Source: Brachionus manjavacas (taxonomy: Eukaryota > Rotifera > Eurotatoria > Ploima > Brachionidae). Taken from it: DNA of 64,000 nucleotides. Below, piece after piece: positions 22,521-35,230 of the stretch. Location of the stretch: the NCBI GenBank assembly GCA_019054805.1, contig JAHQIY010000005.1, positions 3,517,501-3,581,500 on the forward strand, in the 5' to 3' direction. Positions within the stretch are counted from its first letter, which is position 1; each line of letters starts with the position of its first letter. Made by a program: the position numbers and the translations under genes. Below the pieces are notes generated by a model. The model made no database searches. It was not told the DNA's origin and was given only the letters and a program-made list of their open reading frames with translations.

Positions 22521-23122
22521 TTAAATCCTTTTAAATTTTATTTCACTTCAAATCAAAATTTAATAAAAATGAAAAATTTTAATAACAATTTCATAGTTAA
22601 ATAAATATTAAATAGATAACACATTAATTTTTGCTTTAAAATTGTTAATATTTAGTTTTTATTGTGCTCAAACAAAAATCTTTATTTTTTGTATATTTTA
22701 TCATGTAATATAGGTCGCAGAACTTACTTTAGTTTAGTCCGTTCAAGCTAACAATTACTTTTGTTTAGTGCTTGATATCGATAACGAATATCGATAGAAA
22801 ATATCGATATTTTCAAAATCGATATCGTCTAAATATATCGATATATTATCCATATCGTCCAGAGGTATCGATATTTGCCAAGAGTTCTACTAAATTATTT
22901 GATTTTTAAATTCAATTTTAAAGCAAAGTAAAATTTTTGATCAAATTTCAATCGCTAAATCTTACTCCAAAATTATGATGCGCAATTAAATTTCATCACA
23001 TTTTTTTTTTTTTTACAATTCAAAGCTTCCTCATTTTAACAATACATAAAATTTTTTTGAATTAATTTTTCATTATTTAGGAAATGATTTACAAAAATAT
23101 AAAAAAATTTATTAAATTTAAT

Positions 23123-25165
23123 TCATTTCTTATTTTTATTCATTTTTTTTTTTATGCAGAAATCTCTATTCAGTTTTAGATTATTTTTTTCTATTTGGTA
23201 AAGAATCATTATTTTTTCAACTTTGTTTGGATTTAGTGAATTACGACGATTCCAAAGACTGTAGCCTGTAAAGGAAAATAGTCTCTCAGATGGTGTACTT
23301 GTAGCTTGTGCACAAAATAGACGCTTTATTATTTTAAATAAAATAAATAAAATTGGAAACATTTTCTTTCCAAAAATTTAAGATATCTAAATCGTGATCT
23401 ATTGTTATTAAGAGGTACTCTGATATTTCTTTGGCTAGATCATTTTTTTCTGTCACTATTTCATTTGAGGAATTGAAATCAAAGACTTGAAGGGATTTTT
23501 TTTTTGGAACAGGTAATGGAGTATCAACAAATCTTTCGATTTCGCATAATTTGTACCTTTAGTTATTAAGATTAAAAATTGTAAAGAACTGTATATATTT
23601 AAAAAGCGATTTCATAAATAAAGAAAATTAAAAAAAAAATTTCCAAACACTCAAAAAAAAAAATTTCCAAACACTCAAAAAAAAAAATTTAGCTTATTAA
23701 GTTTTTCTAATCTAATATAATTTTCATTAAAAATATTATTTTATTATAAAATATAAAAACTTTTTAGTAATCAACATAGTTTTTTAAAAGTCGCAAGTCA
23801 CAAGTCAAGTTCAAATCAAGTCTTTAATTTATATTAAAAATTTAAGAATTACAAGTCATAAATTTTTAAATATCAGTAAGATGCATGTGAATTGTGTCTA
23901 AAATTTTTTTAAGCATAATTATATTTTTGTTTTTTATTCATAAATTTACTTAAAAAGAATATAACGATACTTAGTCTTGTTAAAAAACTATTTTTCAATT
24001 TTTAACATTGAAAAAGAAATTTAAACTAAAAATTTTATTTTTTCCTGGTTAAAAAAATTTAAGATTTATAAATTATTTGTTACCTTGGATCTAAAAATGC
24101 TTCTGCAAAAAGGAATTCATTCTTTAAATATCCATATTTTTTAGTGTAAAATGTTAAAGACTTTTTGAAAGCTGTAGCAAGTGAATTTCTAAAACAAGAG
24201 GCATCGTTATCCAGCTCCAATTGATTCAACAATGCTTGTAAAATTGGAATAACACTTGATATTGATATTGAATTCTCAGCAGATAATCTCACTGTCGCTT
24301 GTTCAAAATTAGATAAGATCTCAATAGCATCTTCAATATTTAATGATTCTACATCAGTAATAACTAGATCTTTATATTTATTTTGGTTTGTTGAGTTCTC
24401 TATCAAAATATTGTTAACGTGATGTCTAATTTTGACGATTCTTTCAAGCATTTTAAAGGTCGAATTCCATCGTGTAACAACCTCCTGAATTAGATGCAGT
24501 TGTGAACGTTCAAGAAGTTTATCACTGAATATTGATGAGTGATTAAATTTTGAGCAAATTTTTCTGCTTTTTTTTTATTATTGATGTTACTTTTTCAATA
24601 ATTAACACTTCTTCACTTGAAACTGAGCCGTTTTGCTTCCTGTAATATTTTTTACTGCCAGAGTATGTGAGGTAAGGTTTATATTAACATCGATGAAGTG
24701 TTAGGTTATACTCATGTAGACAAAATTTTGAACAGATGTCCAGTGATCAGTTGTAATACAGCAGCTTTCCATATTTTCTAATTCTTTTCGAATTTCTGTG
24801 GTCGCTTTTAAAAAGATTTTATCAAGTAAAACATTGGATATGTAGTGGACACTTGACAACTTAAATTTTGGACATAAATTCAAAAGACACTGGTTTGCTA
24901 AATTTGTTGTATTTTCACTTAGTGATACTAAATAATTACCAGAAGATTTCTCTGTATCACGGTCGGTTTCGTCAAGAATTTGTCCATGAGATCTTAAATG
25001 ATCACGAATAGCGCTAGTCCGAGCAAAAAATGCTTGATGGTCACAACTTTCGAAATGGCATTTATGGAATTCATTGATACCGTTTTTTATAATTGTTTTC
25101 GAAACTTTGAAGCATATTTCCAAACAGGCGATTTAAGTTTAATCAATGAATTTTCACCAGACATT
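23123..25165 (-). pseudogene. Broken hAT transposase
   Basis: Minus-strand fragments in hAT order. First, 25165-24701 encodes a BED-finger-like start (Cys and His around CHFESCDHQAFFARTSAIRDHL) and the core motif SCCITTDHWTS holding the first catalytic Asp. Next, 24451-24080 ends with FAEAFLDPR, the usual hAT LDPR block. Last, 23362-23123 has the dimerisation block CAQATSTPSERLFSFTGYSL followed by RRNSLNPNKVEKIMILYQ. Stops and frame changes separate the pieces, so no transposase can be made from this copy. The BED finger group is the one to which DREF and ZBED proteins belong. Confidence 0.85.
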
Positions 25166-25335
25166 TTAAATATTTTAAAATTATTTGTTTAAATTGGATA
25201 AACACAGGAAAATGCACGTTTTTGGTTTTTTTAAATATAATAGAGAAGACAATGTTTCTTACAAAACAGTCAAAAATTAGAAATTATTTTAACAAATCTG
25301 TAAATGAATTTTCTAGAACAGATAATTGATTAGCT

Positions 25336-25487
25336 TCGATACCTTTAGTCGATATCGATAATATATCGATACCTTTAGTCGATATCGATAATATATCGAT
25401 ACCTTTAGTCGATATCGATAATATATCGATACCTTTAGTCGATATCGATAATATATCGATACCTTTAGTCGATATCGATATATTATT
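25336..25487. repeat. Tandem array of five 30-bp units in the hAT right end
   Basis: The unit CGATACCTTTAGTCGATATC plus GATAATATAT repeats five times almost without change from about 25338. Each unit carries the palindrome CGATATCG and an overlapping ATATCGAT. The near-identity points to recent local expansion. Confidence 0.93.
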
Positions 25488-25528
25488 TTTATCGTTCGAA
25501 GTTATCGATATCAAGCACTACTTTTATT

Positions 25529-26301
25529 AGACTTTGTTCCATGTAAATGATTAACCTTATGCATCTCAAACTCTATCGAGCTTTGTTTGTAAAATTTACA
25601 ATTCAAATCTTTTCAAAATCTTCTAAATGAATCAATAAAACCAAGTCAAATAAGTTTGCATCTTCTGGCCCAAAAAAATATTTATCAATAGCTAATCTTT
25701 CGCCTTATTCCACTTTTTTTTTTAACATTGATATGATTTTTTTGTTGTACCTCTCCTGATGGAAGTAAGTATTTGTGAAAGAGAGAAAAAATTCTTTTAA
25801 TTTACTAATAAAAAATAAAAATACTTAAAATTTTTTCATTGAAAAATAAGATTTTTTTCCCAACTTTTGTACAAATAAATCTTTCAAAGAAAAAATTTTA
25901 CCAAAGTTAAATTTTCAAAAAAAGATCTAATATACTGATTTTTTTTCCTATTTATTTTCCTATCAAAATTTTAAGAATCTGTTTCTTGGAATCTAAAAAT
26001 ATCAAAAATGATATCAAAAAAAAAATTAAAAAAAGTTCCAATATACAGGAAAAAGTCTAGATTTCAGTTATATTAAAACCTTTGTGACTTTTATTTGTCT
26101 TCTCCTATTTGATATAGTTCGGTTCCAGTTAAAAATAAAAATTCGAAATTATCAGTTTTTAATGATGGTTCATAAATTACCTAATCATATCATATTTGAT
26201 TTAATAAGATTAGTTAATAACTAATAAGATAAACAACTATTTAAATTCTTTATTAAATTTTGAATAAAATTTTTTAAAATAACTGTTGTAAGGATTGACA
26301 A
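25529..26301. other. Intergenic DNA, no gene seen
   Basis: AT-rich spacer between the hAT element and the 3' end of the FAM161-like gene. Nothing recognisable. Confidence 0.4.
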
Positions 26302-28617
26302 CTATTCATTAATCCATTCGGTATCGATTGGATTTTGGACTATCGAGCTAGCTACTTTAGTTGAAGACCTTTTATTCATTTAAATAAAAATATTATCTTT
26401 AATAAAATTTTTACCATAAATTTTTACCTTGTATCATACAATTTATTGGGTTCGATGCCAGCACGTTTAAATGCTTCTTCGCACTTTTTTTCTATAGCCT
26501 TTCTCAAGTTTTTCTAAAAAAAAAAGTTAAGTAAATAAATTTAAACTAGTAAAATTTTGGCTTTAAACCTCTTCAAGTTGTTCAAATTGTAATTTTCGAT
26601 TTTCAATCGATTTATACATATTGTTTATTTCTTTTTCATACTCTTCTTCCATCGCTTTTTGATCAAGTCTTGAATAAAAAAGTTAAAATATCAAATTAAA
26701 ACACTTTTTGCTCAGCCATACCTTAGTTTTCTTGCTTGGCGATCAAAGCTCTTCTTAACAACTTTGGGATCAAAATTTATTTTTTCTTGTATTTGATCAT
26801 GCAATTTTTTTTGCTTTAATTTTTTCATCTTTTCAATGTGCTCATTTTGTAATTCTTTTCGCGTCATATCATTTATTTTTTCTCTGAAAAAAAACAACAA
26901 TATTTGTAAAATTTTTATCAATTATTAATTAAGTTACTTGGTCAGACTCTCTCTCAGCTTATGGGATTCATTATACTTAATTGGAAAAGCATCCATTGAT
27001 GCTGAAAGGCTCTTATCTTTAAAAAAATATTATTTTAATGTAATTTTCAAATTGAAAACCAACTTAATCTAGACATGCTATTGCTTCGTTTTGGAGCTGA
27101 CTTTTCTTCTTTTGGTGGTCGTGTTCTTGTTTCAGTTAATAAAACAAAAGGTTCCGGCTTAATGTTTTTTCTATTTTCTGTTTTCTTCATTTCCATCTCA
27201 ATAACAAATTTTTTATACATAGCATTATGGTCAGGAACATCGTGCGACTTTCTTGATTGTTTTGCTTTATTTGCTGATTTTACCCGTTTTTCAAGTGACT
27301 TGTCAATTTTTTTCTGTAATTTGGACATTTCTTTGATGTAAATTTGAGCTCTTTCCTGTTCCAATTTTTTCTTCTCCTCTTGCAATTGCATATTATTAGG
27401 AAGCTTGCTTTGTTTAAGAAGTTCAATGGCTCTTATCTGACTTTTTAGCTGTTTATACAATTCCAATTCCTTTACCCTGAAAAAAAAAGAACCTAGATAT
27501 TAAACATAAAAAAGTCTCTGCATACTTTTCATCCAATTCTTCATCAAAATAGAAGTCTGGCAGAGGTTGGGCGTTAAACTCACTCTGTCCCTCACTGTAG
27601 GAATGTCTGCGTTCTTTTTCTTTTTTTTTTGGTTCAGTAAGATTGAATGGTTTGCAAACTTTGTCCATGTATTCTCTACTCATTTTTTTCAATCTCATTT
27701 TTCGTAGCTCTTCTTCATTTTTTATCTTTTCATATAATGGCACCGTGACATGAGCGGGAACTGGCTGAGCACGAAATTGCTTGCTGCATTCTCTAAGCTC
27801 CGCTTCAATGCGTTTTTCTCTTTCATCCTGAGTCTCACGAGTTTGTTTTTTCTTTTGTTCTGACTTTATTTTTTCGCGAATGGTCATTGAAAACGGTTCA
27901 GGGACAGTCAATTTCGGCACCCATTCAACTTGGGTTTTTTTCGAATTTTTCGCGTCTTTTTTGACACGTTTTTCGAATTTTCTATTAAAATCGATGCTTT
28001 TTATATTCGGATTTAGTTCTTCTTCGATTTTAAAATTTTCCCATATTTTCTCAATTCGTCTCAAGTCTTCACTAATGAGCTCATGAGTTTTTTCATCAAG
28101 TTTTTCACCGCTATACAAACTCTTGGTTAGTGCTTCTTGGAAAGTTACAGTGCTTTGTTTGGGAAGTGGTGGCTTTGACTCAACTTTGGTAAATTCTTTT
28201 ATTTCATTTTCGATTTGGTTTGTTGGCTTATTTTCATAAGCGCTCACTGTATTAAGATTGAACTTATAATTTTCATCTCTTGGCGGTGGATATGTCGCTG
28301 ATTTTATTTCATTTAAATTTAGCTCACTTTTTTGTATTGTGTCTTTAAGTAGTTGCTTTTGATTGTATAATTCTTCCATATAAAGGAGGGTTTTTTTTTG
28401 TTCATTCTTTAAATTGACTAATTTCTCATAAAAATCTTCACTGTTAGCTGCATTCGACAAAGTGGTTTGTACCAATTCGGAAAAATTCTTTAAATTTTAA
28501 ATTTTTTTAGTTCCTTTTTTTTTTAAATGTATTTACTTTGTCATTGTATGCGGAAAAATTTGCTCTTGAGGGTTCGATTTCAAGATTGTCAATGTAGTTT
28601 TTATAAATATCAGTCAT
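26302..28617 (-). CDS. FAM161A/B-like ciliary and centrosomal protein
   Basis: FAM161 proteins bind microtubules at the basal body, connecting cilium and inner centriole. The gene starts MTDIYKNYIDNLEIEPSRAN at 28617. After one short intron it reads a long charged region with the repeated family signature: PFSMTIREK (about 27890), FRAQPVPAHVTVPLYEKI (about 27750), PFNLTEPKKK (about 27640) and FNAQPLPDFYFDEELDEK (about 27560). A coiled-coil rich C-terminal half follows across exons at 27466-27070, 27000-26940, 26880-26730, 26670-26580 and 26515-26440. The last exon ends DTEWINE at 26302. Total about 640 residues. The PFxxT and FxAxPxP motifs separated by Lys/Glu helices are diagnostic. Assignment to A or B is not possible here. 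Confidence 0.9.
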
Positions 28618-30714
28618 TTTTTTTGAAAAATTAGATGAAGCTCATGAAATTAAAGATTCGTCTTAGTAAAAATTACTTTGGTTTATCTAAAAAAAATCAA
28701 AATTAAGAAATATGTTTAGTACATTTGAATAATAAAAAAATACCTTCACATTCAAAAAAATTTCCTAGGTTACTCAAAAATAAAGAAAATGCATTTTATT
28801 ATTGTATCGGTTCTATGTCTAGAATATTAATGACTCCGTAGACGATTTTAAAATTAAATATGACCCTATTTTAGTTGACCATTAATTAGTTTCGAAAACA
28901 CATGAAAACCTAAAAAAAAATTTAAAAATTCAAAAATTCTCAACTAATAAAATTCTCCCGAAAAGTCCAAAAATGGAGCATTTTTGCATAAAAGAATGGT
29001 CGTCTGTCTGACTCTGAAAAATAACGTGCTTAGATAATTTATTTATCAAATTAAAATGTCAAATTTATTTTTGATTTTGAATTATTTATTTATCAGTACC
29101 AAACTAGTTCTCAGTTCCTTCGGAGTTAAAATTAAAAGAAATAGGATAAAAGTAAATATAGAGGAAAATTTAAATAAGAAATGACAGATTTGTAATTGAA
29201 TACGAGAGTTGGTCAAAAGTCAAAGTAAAAAAAAATCAGATTTTACTTTTAATTTTGAAAGTATAAATATTTAATTGATTTATTAATTAATAAATTAATA
29301 CATTTTTATTTAATTCAATCAGTCAAAGATTATTTTAATGTATTTTAATTACTAAAAATTTCATTAATGGAATCATTCTCTTTAAAGTGTGCTAGTTCTT
29401 GGTAAACAGCTTGTTTGGTTTGCCCATTTTTGTTAGATAAATATTTTAAAAAATTTTTCAAATAGAAAAATTAATAATTTTTAAAAAGTTACCAATTTTG
29501 TAAAAAAAATACGATTCTTTATTCTTTTTTTCAAAGCTATCAAAAGGTTTAAGCCCTTTTTATTAAAAACTAAAATTTAATTTTTTTCTTTAAAATTAGA
29601 TAAGAAAAAATTTACAACAAGCTTAAATGACTCTTTTTTGTAAAAGTATCATTTTAAATTAATAACATATTAATTTTATCAAACTTATAATTTAAAAAAT
29701 AACCTGTTTAAAAAGTGTCACTTAAATATAAGTATATATTTTTTAAAAAAAATTTGCCTAAGATTTTCTTCAACACAAAATAGTAAACAGATAAATAAAC
29801 ATTTTTGTATATTTCAAAAAATTGAATCAGCTGATAGATTTTTTCAGCTTCTCTTGATACTCTGCAATGTTATTTTGTGAAAATAGGCTGGAATTATGTG
29901 AAACATTTAATGTTGAATGTTGAATATTTAACCTTTTATAAAATGTTTAAAAATGCTTTAAAATGTGTTTTATTGTTTTAATGTGTGGAATTAGACTTCT
30001 AAAAAATCGAAAAATCTTTGGATCTTCCTCGTGGTCACAAAACATGTGACCAATTTTATGAATTTTGTGACGACTTTTAATCTGACCAAAGACTTAATAA
30101 TTTTTTTTATCTTGTTGCAAATTGTAATATTTAGAATCTTAAAATGCCTGTGAACCATATACAGAGCCAAGTTCACGAATTTTGAATAATCTAAAGTCGT
30201 CAGAATTTCCGTTTTAGTTTATTATTTAAGTTTTTAAAAATTTAATTTTTTTTTTCATTATGTTCACTTTATTCAAAATTGCACTTTAATTTTATTTTGA
30301 TTTTTTTAATTCAAAAAGATTATAAAAAAATTTGATTAACTATTTTTCGTGACCAGTTGATCCCATAAAATGGGAGAATTTTTCTACCGCTTAGATTATA
30401 GGATTTTTGTGAAATTGAATTAAATCAAAAATAAAATTTTTTTTATTAATATTTAAAGAATTAGCAAAAGAGTAAAGACTTAAATTTTTTTTGTTAATGC
30501 TGAGAAAAATTAAATTGAAAATTGAATTTATTTTCAATGAGAAATCGTTTTTGTTCAAAAATGTAATACTGATCAAAATTTATTTTCAAAATTTTTATCT
30601 AAAAAAAATTTGATTAATGCTTCCATACATTTAAATTAATGACACCAAATAAAATGATTGTGTTAAAATAAAAACTTATTCTAACCTATTGGAAAAGGGT
30701 CAACTAAAAAACTA
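28618..30714. other. AT-rich intergenic DNA, no gene seen
   Basis: About 2.1 kb between the FAM161-like start and the malectin 3' end. Only short chance open frames were found. Confidence 0.45.
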
Positions 30715-31635
30715 TCATTTTAGTTTACATAAACAGAACAAAATTGGAATAAAGGCACCAAGGGTAACAAGAATTGGAATTAAATAACTAGATTCATCTT
30801 TTGCATACGGATCTTCGACTTCTTCCTCAAATTCATAAACCTTTTTTTTACTTGTTTTCTTTATACTCTCTTGTTCTTCTTGAATTTGTCTCATTTGTCT
30901 CTTAGCATTTATTTGTTCAGATTCTTCTTCGTTATCAAACGACTCATCTAATTCACTTTCTAACTCGTCATCATCTTCTTCTTGCTGTTCAGGTTCATGA
31001 GGAGGTAGCTTTGGCACCTCTATATTAAAAAATTTTATCTAAATTTTCTTTAATTAAAATAGAAAATAATTACGATCTGGCGTTCCTTTCATTACAATAA
31101 TTGCATTCACCTTTGGATTATCTAAATCACCTTTAATAAACTCTACTTTTATTTCTCCATTGAATGGATAGCTTTTGCCTTCTACAATTAGTTTATTTTT
31201 TCTAACTTGAAATGGAATTATTTCATCGTGTGCTACCCCACGACCAACGTTGGCAAAAATGTCAAGATCTTTAACTACAATTGCATCATTTAGGGCCACA
31301 TCAAACACTTTAAGGTTGGGAGCATTGAACCAGACCTCACTGAATTTTAACCATAAAACATACTCGGCATCGGCTGATGGCATCGAGACTGAATAACTAA
31401 ATGTTTCAGGTGAATATCTTTCAGTTTGGTATAGGATTTTATCTTGAGCGGAAACGCGTTTAATATCCAAACTTCGGCCATAATCTGACGCAACTCCATC
31501 AGTTAAATAATCACGGCGGTACCTAATGCCATTTACATCGGTGAAAGAATCGCCACCCGCATTTAGAGCATAGATAATTTCGCCCAAACAGGAAATTTGA
31601 CTTATGAGTCCACAAAAAAAAACTAAAAAGAGCAT
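30715..31635 (-). CDS. MLEC: Malectin
   Basis: ER membrane lectin that binds diglucosylated high-mannose N-glycans and helps retain misfolded glycoproteins with ribophorin I. Starts at 31635 with a signal peptide (MLFLVFFCGLISQISCLGEI), then the malectin domain: IIYALNAGGDSFTDVNGIRY, DYGRSLDIKRV, ILYQTERYSPETFSYSV and a final VNAIIVMKGTPDR. One intron (about 31018-31053) precedes a very acidic spacer of Glu/Asp and a lysine-rich segment. The protein ends with a transmembrane helix (SYLIPILVTLGAFIPILFCL) and a short KLK tail. Order and length (about 290 residues) match metazoan malectin. Carbohydrate-contact aromatic residues in the YxxxxY region are retained. Confidence 0.96.
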
Positions 31636-33360
31636 ATCTATTGAAACTATCTAGTCTTTTTTGAAAATTTTAAATTGATATTTTTTGAAAAATATGTGAT
31701 GTGGAAGAGTATGAAAAAATGAATTTATAATTAGCAACAATTTTAAGTATAACTATACGATAAAATAAAATATGAAATTTTATTGATTATTTTAAAATTT
31801 TTCATTTTTTTTACTCTAGACCTAAAATTAAAAGATTTGATGCATAGATTTTTTATTTTTCATATTTTACTTACTAATAATAATTGCTAAAACGATAGAA
31901 TAATTAATTAAATTATAAAATTCGAACGTTTTTGTAGCTTAATCGTTTTGTTTAATTTAAAGCTTGCAGAATAATCATTTTCTATTTAAAATTTACTTAA
32001 ATTGTTAAATAAATTAACCAAATTATTAAAAAATAAAAACAAAATTATATTACAATTTTAATAAAGAAAAATGTGATGATCTAGTGATTTAATGTAATTA
32101 AATGATGCTTATTTAAAGTCTCAAAATTAATTTATAAAGCTATCTATACTTTTGTTTCAAAATTATAAAGATAAAATTCTTTTTTAAGCAATCAATTTGA
32201 AAATTTAATTTTTATTTACAAAGATTCGAATAAAATTTTTTGTTAAATCAAAATATGTATTTAATATATTTTTAGTGTTTTTAATATCAACTTAAACAAT
32301 TAATTAGTTTTTTTTTAGATTTAATTTGAACCATTTTTTTTTGATAACTACACCTTTAATCACACTTCGCAAAATTGCGTCTTTTCCATTGCTTTTAAAT
32401 TTGATCAATAAAATTCAAAGTTAATTGTTACATCTTAAAATTGAATTTCAAATGACCATACTCAATCTTATCTTCTTTCATAATTTTATACGTGCCAGTT
32501 TTAAAAATTAAGATGTTGATCAATTATAAAGTCTAACAAACTTTTTTCTTTAACAGCTTGAAATTATTTTATATTTGATTTTAAAGATCGATCAGCAAAA
32601 TTTAAAAAATATTGAAATATATCTTTTTTCGTTTAAATAAAAATAAATCTTTAATACTTTCTAATGATGCGTTTTTTACACAATTAAATTTATTCATCGT
32701 AAATTGTTTTCTTAAAGCCCAGAAACTTGGTTTGATGCTTTAAAAAAAAATTTAATATTCAAGTCTTAAGGATGTGCAAATATTTACGGCATTTATTTGT
32801 TTGTTAATAAGTACCGAGCTCTTTCAGATAAAAAAAATAAAAATAAAATAGACTAAAACAATTTGTGGTAAAAAAAATAAAAACCAATTAAATTAATATA
32901 TTTTTTTTTTAAAAGTATAAAAATAATGAAAATATAGATAGGTTGAAATAAGTAATAATAGCTGTTACATGTTTAAGTATTGTTTAGTTCTAAAAAAAAG
33001 AGGAAATGAAGTAAACAAAACGTAGCTATTGTATAATCTAATTATTTATTTATTTATTCATTCAATGAACGCCTTTTAGGTAATGAAAAAAAAAAAGAAT
33101 ATAGTGTGGTAGTCGATAACTATTGATTAACAAGTTTGCTATTATTATATTATTATTAATTTGAAAATTTTCAAATAAATAATTAAATTGAGAATAATAT
33201 TTTTTTTTAAGTTGCCGATTATGCTTTTAATTAAAAAAGAATTAATGCCAAAAAATTTTGGCTGAAGTTATTAGCTGTGATCTATGGATTTTTGATAAAA
33301 TGGTTTTAATCAACTTAGTACTTATTTTCTAGATTGGGTATGCTAAAAAGTTTTTTTAAA
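31636..33360. other. AT-rich intergenic DNA, no gene seen
   Basis: No coding frame, RNA gene or recognisable repeat was found between malectin and the inverted-repeat transposon. Only A/T runs and short chance frames. Confidence 0.45.
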
Positions 33361-35230
33361 TACAGTACTGCTACGATACAGTGATTTTACTAAAAATTAC
33401 GTGTTTTTACTAGATTTTACGTAAAAATCGGAAAAAATCTGTGAAATAACGTAAAAATACTAAAGTAAAATAATGTAAATTTACCAGATTTTACGTAATT
33501 TTACGTAATTTTACCGGATTTTTCGTCAATTTTGGTAATCTTCAAAAGGGCCAAAAAAAGTCCAATTTTTGGTGAATTTTTGAATTTTTTGATTTTTTTA
33601 TAAATTTTATGAAAAAAAAACAAAAAAAAAAAACGTTTTTTTACGTAATTTTACGTATTTTTTTATTATAAAATGGTAATTTTAAGTAAAAAAAAGTAAA
33701 TTTTAGTAAAAAACACTAGTAAAAAATAAAGTTTTTTAAATTAACGCTAATAGCTAAAGTTTTAATGGTCAGACCAATCACCATTTTTATCTATAACAAT
33801 TTTTATTACCTAAAATATATAAGATTTAAACTTCATAAATAAAATAAAAATTGAATAAAATTCAAACTTTTTTTAAATGGTTAATATAACTTTGACATTT
33901 AACTGGTGTTAAGAATTTCTCGAATTCTTTTACCCCAATTGTTGCATCTGATTCTGATAAAATCATTTTTTTTTAATTTTAAATAGGCTAGCTAAAATGA
34001 TTAAACTTAAATTTAACTTTAAAAATCATTTAAAAATGAAGTATGTTAAAGACACCATTATTTCATTTGCGCATGAGATTGATAATAAAATTTTGGTTGT
34101 TCAAGCCAAAATAGAATCAAACAAAGTTTTCAAAGTTGTCAAAAAAAAAGTAAGAGTCACAATTGTTCTTTTTTAAGCTAAAAAGAGAATAAACTTTTTC
34201 TTAATATTTTGCTTCGTTTAACTAAAGTATGTTTTTTAAAAGAGCGGAAAATTAATAAATGACTTAAAGTCTACACATCAAGATGCATTAGAAAAAACTC
34301 TCTGCAACCTAAACCAAAATATTGGAATACTAAATTCGAATGTTATAAAAATAAGAGATGACAATACAGCAATCAAAAATTTTATACTAGATTTAGAATC
34401 TGAAAGTTCTAATAGGTCACCAGGTGTTAAGAGAAAAGCTACTGAAAGTTTAAATGATTCTATTGTCGAAACTGATGTCCATATTAGTGAAACTATTTGT
34501 AATAATTAATTTATTTTAAACCATTCAACTATTTAATAATATTTTTTAGTAAACAATAAGTTGTTTACAAACCGTTTGAGAAACGAAATTGAAAAACGTC
34601 TCGGTGAAGATCCTGGGCAGACATTAAGTTTTTATGAAAAAAAATATCCGAAAGATATGGATGAAATTAAAAATAACAAATAGTATATTATTTAATATGT
34701 ATAGAAAAATAAATAAAATCATTTAATTTAAAAGAAGACTTGTTAAAATTGGTTCCACAAAATTCAACATTCAAAGAGTCTTGGAGAAAAGCTTGTGATT
34801 GTTTTAAAAATGATAGAAATAAAAAGACAAAATAGATTATACTAATTTTTTTGTTCTGATCACATTCAAAAGATTTTTTTTAAATTACTAAAATTTTTTT
34901 TTTTTACTTAAAATTACCATTTTATAATAAAAAATTACGTAAAATTACGTAAAAACGTTTTTTTTTTTGTTTTTTTTTCATAAAATTTATAAAAAAAATC
35001 AAAAAATTCAAAAATTCACCAAAAATTGGACTTTTTTTGGCCCTTTTGAAGATTACCAAAATTGACGAAAAATCCGGTAAAATTACGTAAAATTACGTAA
35101 AATCTGGTAAATTTACATTATTTTACTTTAGTATTTTTACGTTATTTCACAGATTTTTTCCGATTTTTACGTAAAATCTAGGAAAAACACGTAATTTTTA
35201 GTAAAATCACTATATCGTAGCAGTACTGTA
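33361..35230. mobile_element. Tc1/mariner-like element with ~350-bp inverted repeats and a cargo gene
   Basis: Both ends read inward as TACAGTACTGCTACGATA followed by a long nearly identical arm (about 33361-33712 and 34874-35230). The arms have only a few differences, such as GATACAGTG versus GATATAGTG. The arms are filled with TTTTACGTAA-type motifs. The terminal TA next to CAGTACTG on each side fits a TA target duplication of the Tc1/mariner type, though TA could instead belong to the repeat. The interior encodes no DDE transposase that I can see; it holds a spliced gene (34036-34683). The near-identity of the arms suggests recent activity, with transposase supplied elsewhere. Confidence 0.85.
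34036..34683 (+). CDS. Spliced cargo gene inside the long-inverted-repeat element, unknown function
   Basis: Three exons (34036-34149, 34243-34498, 34550-34683) join with consistent phase (0, then 1) at GTAAGA/AG and GTAATA/AG borders. The product is about 167 residues. It begins MKYVKDTIISFAHEIDNKIL, has a helical, probably coiled-coil middle (LEKTLCNLNQNIGILNSNV), a nuclear-localisation-like SPGVKRKATESLND, and a C-terminal part with NRLRNEIEKRLGEDPGQTLS and FYEKKYPKDMDEIKNN. A further open stretch with KESWRKACDCFKNDRNKK follows at about 34735-34835 but did not join cleanly. No transposase motif is present. The family is not recognised. It could be a transposon accessory protein or a captured host gene. 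Confidence 0.5.

Larger units (their letters stand above)
22758..25528. mobile_element. Decayed hAT DNA transposon with CGATATCGAT-rich ends
   Basis: The element body is 22766-25520. Both ends carry the same 20-base inverted repeat TAGTGCTTGATATCGATAAC. They are flanked by an 8-base target duplication with one difference (CTTTTGTT at 22758, CTTTTATT at 25521), the length expected for hAT. Both subterminal zones are packed with CGATATCGAT-like sites, including a 5-unit tandem array on the right. The transposase inside (minus strand) is broken into pieces. A short tandem repeat of TTTCCAAACACTC flanked by A-runs lies at about 23640-23690. Confidence 0.92.

Noticed and set aside
25284-25514. Protein with five identical 10-residue repeats
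   Set aside because: It is the translation of the 30-bp non-coding array in the hAT right end, not a gene.
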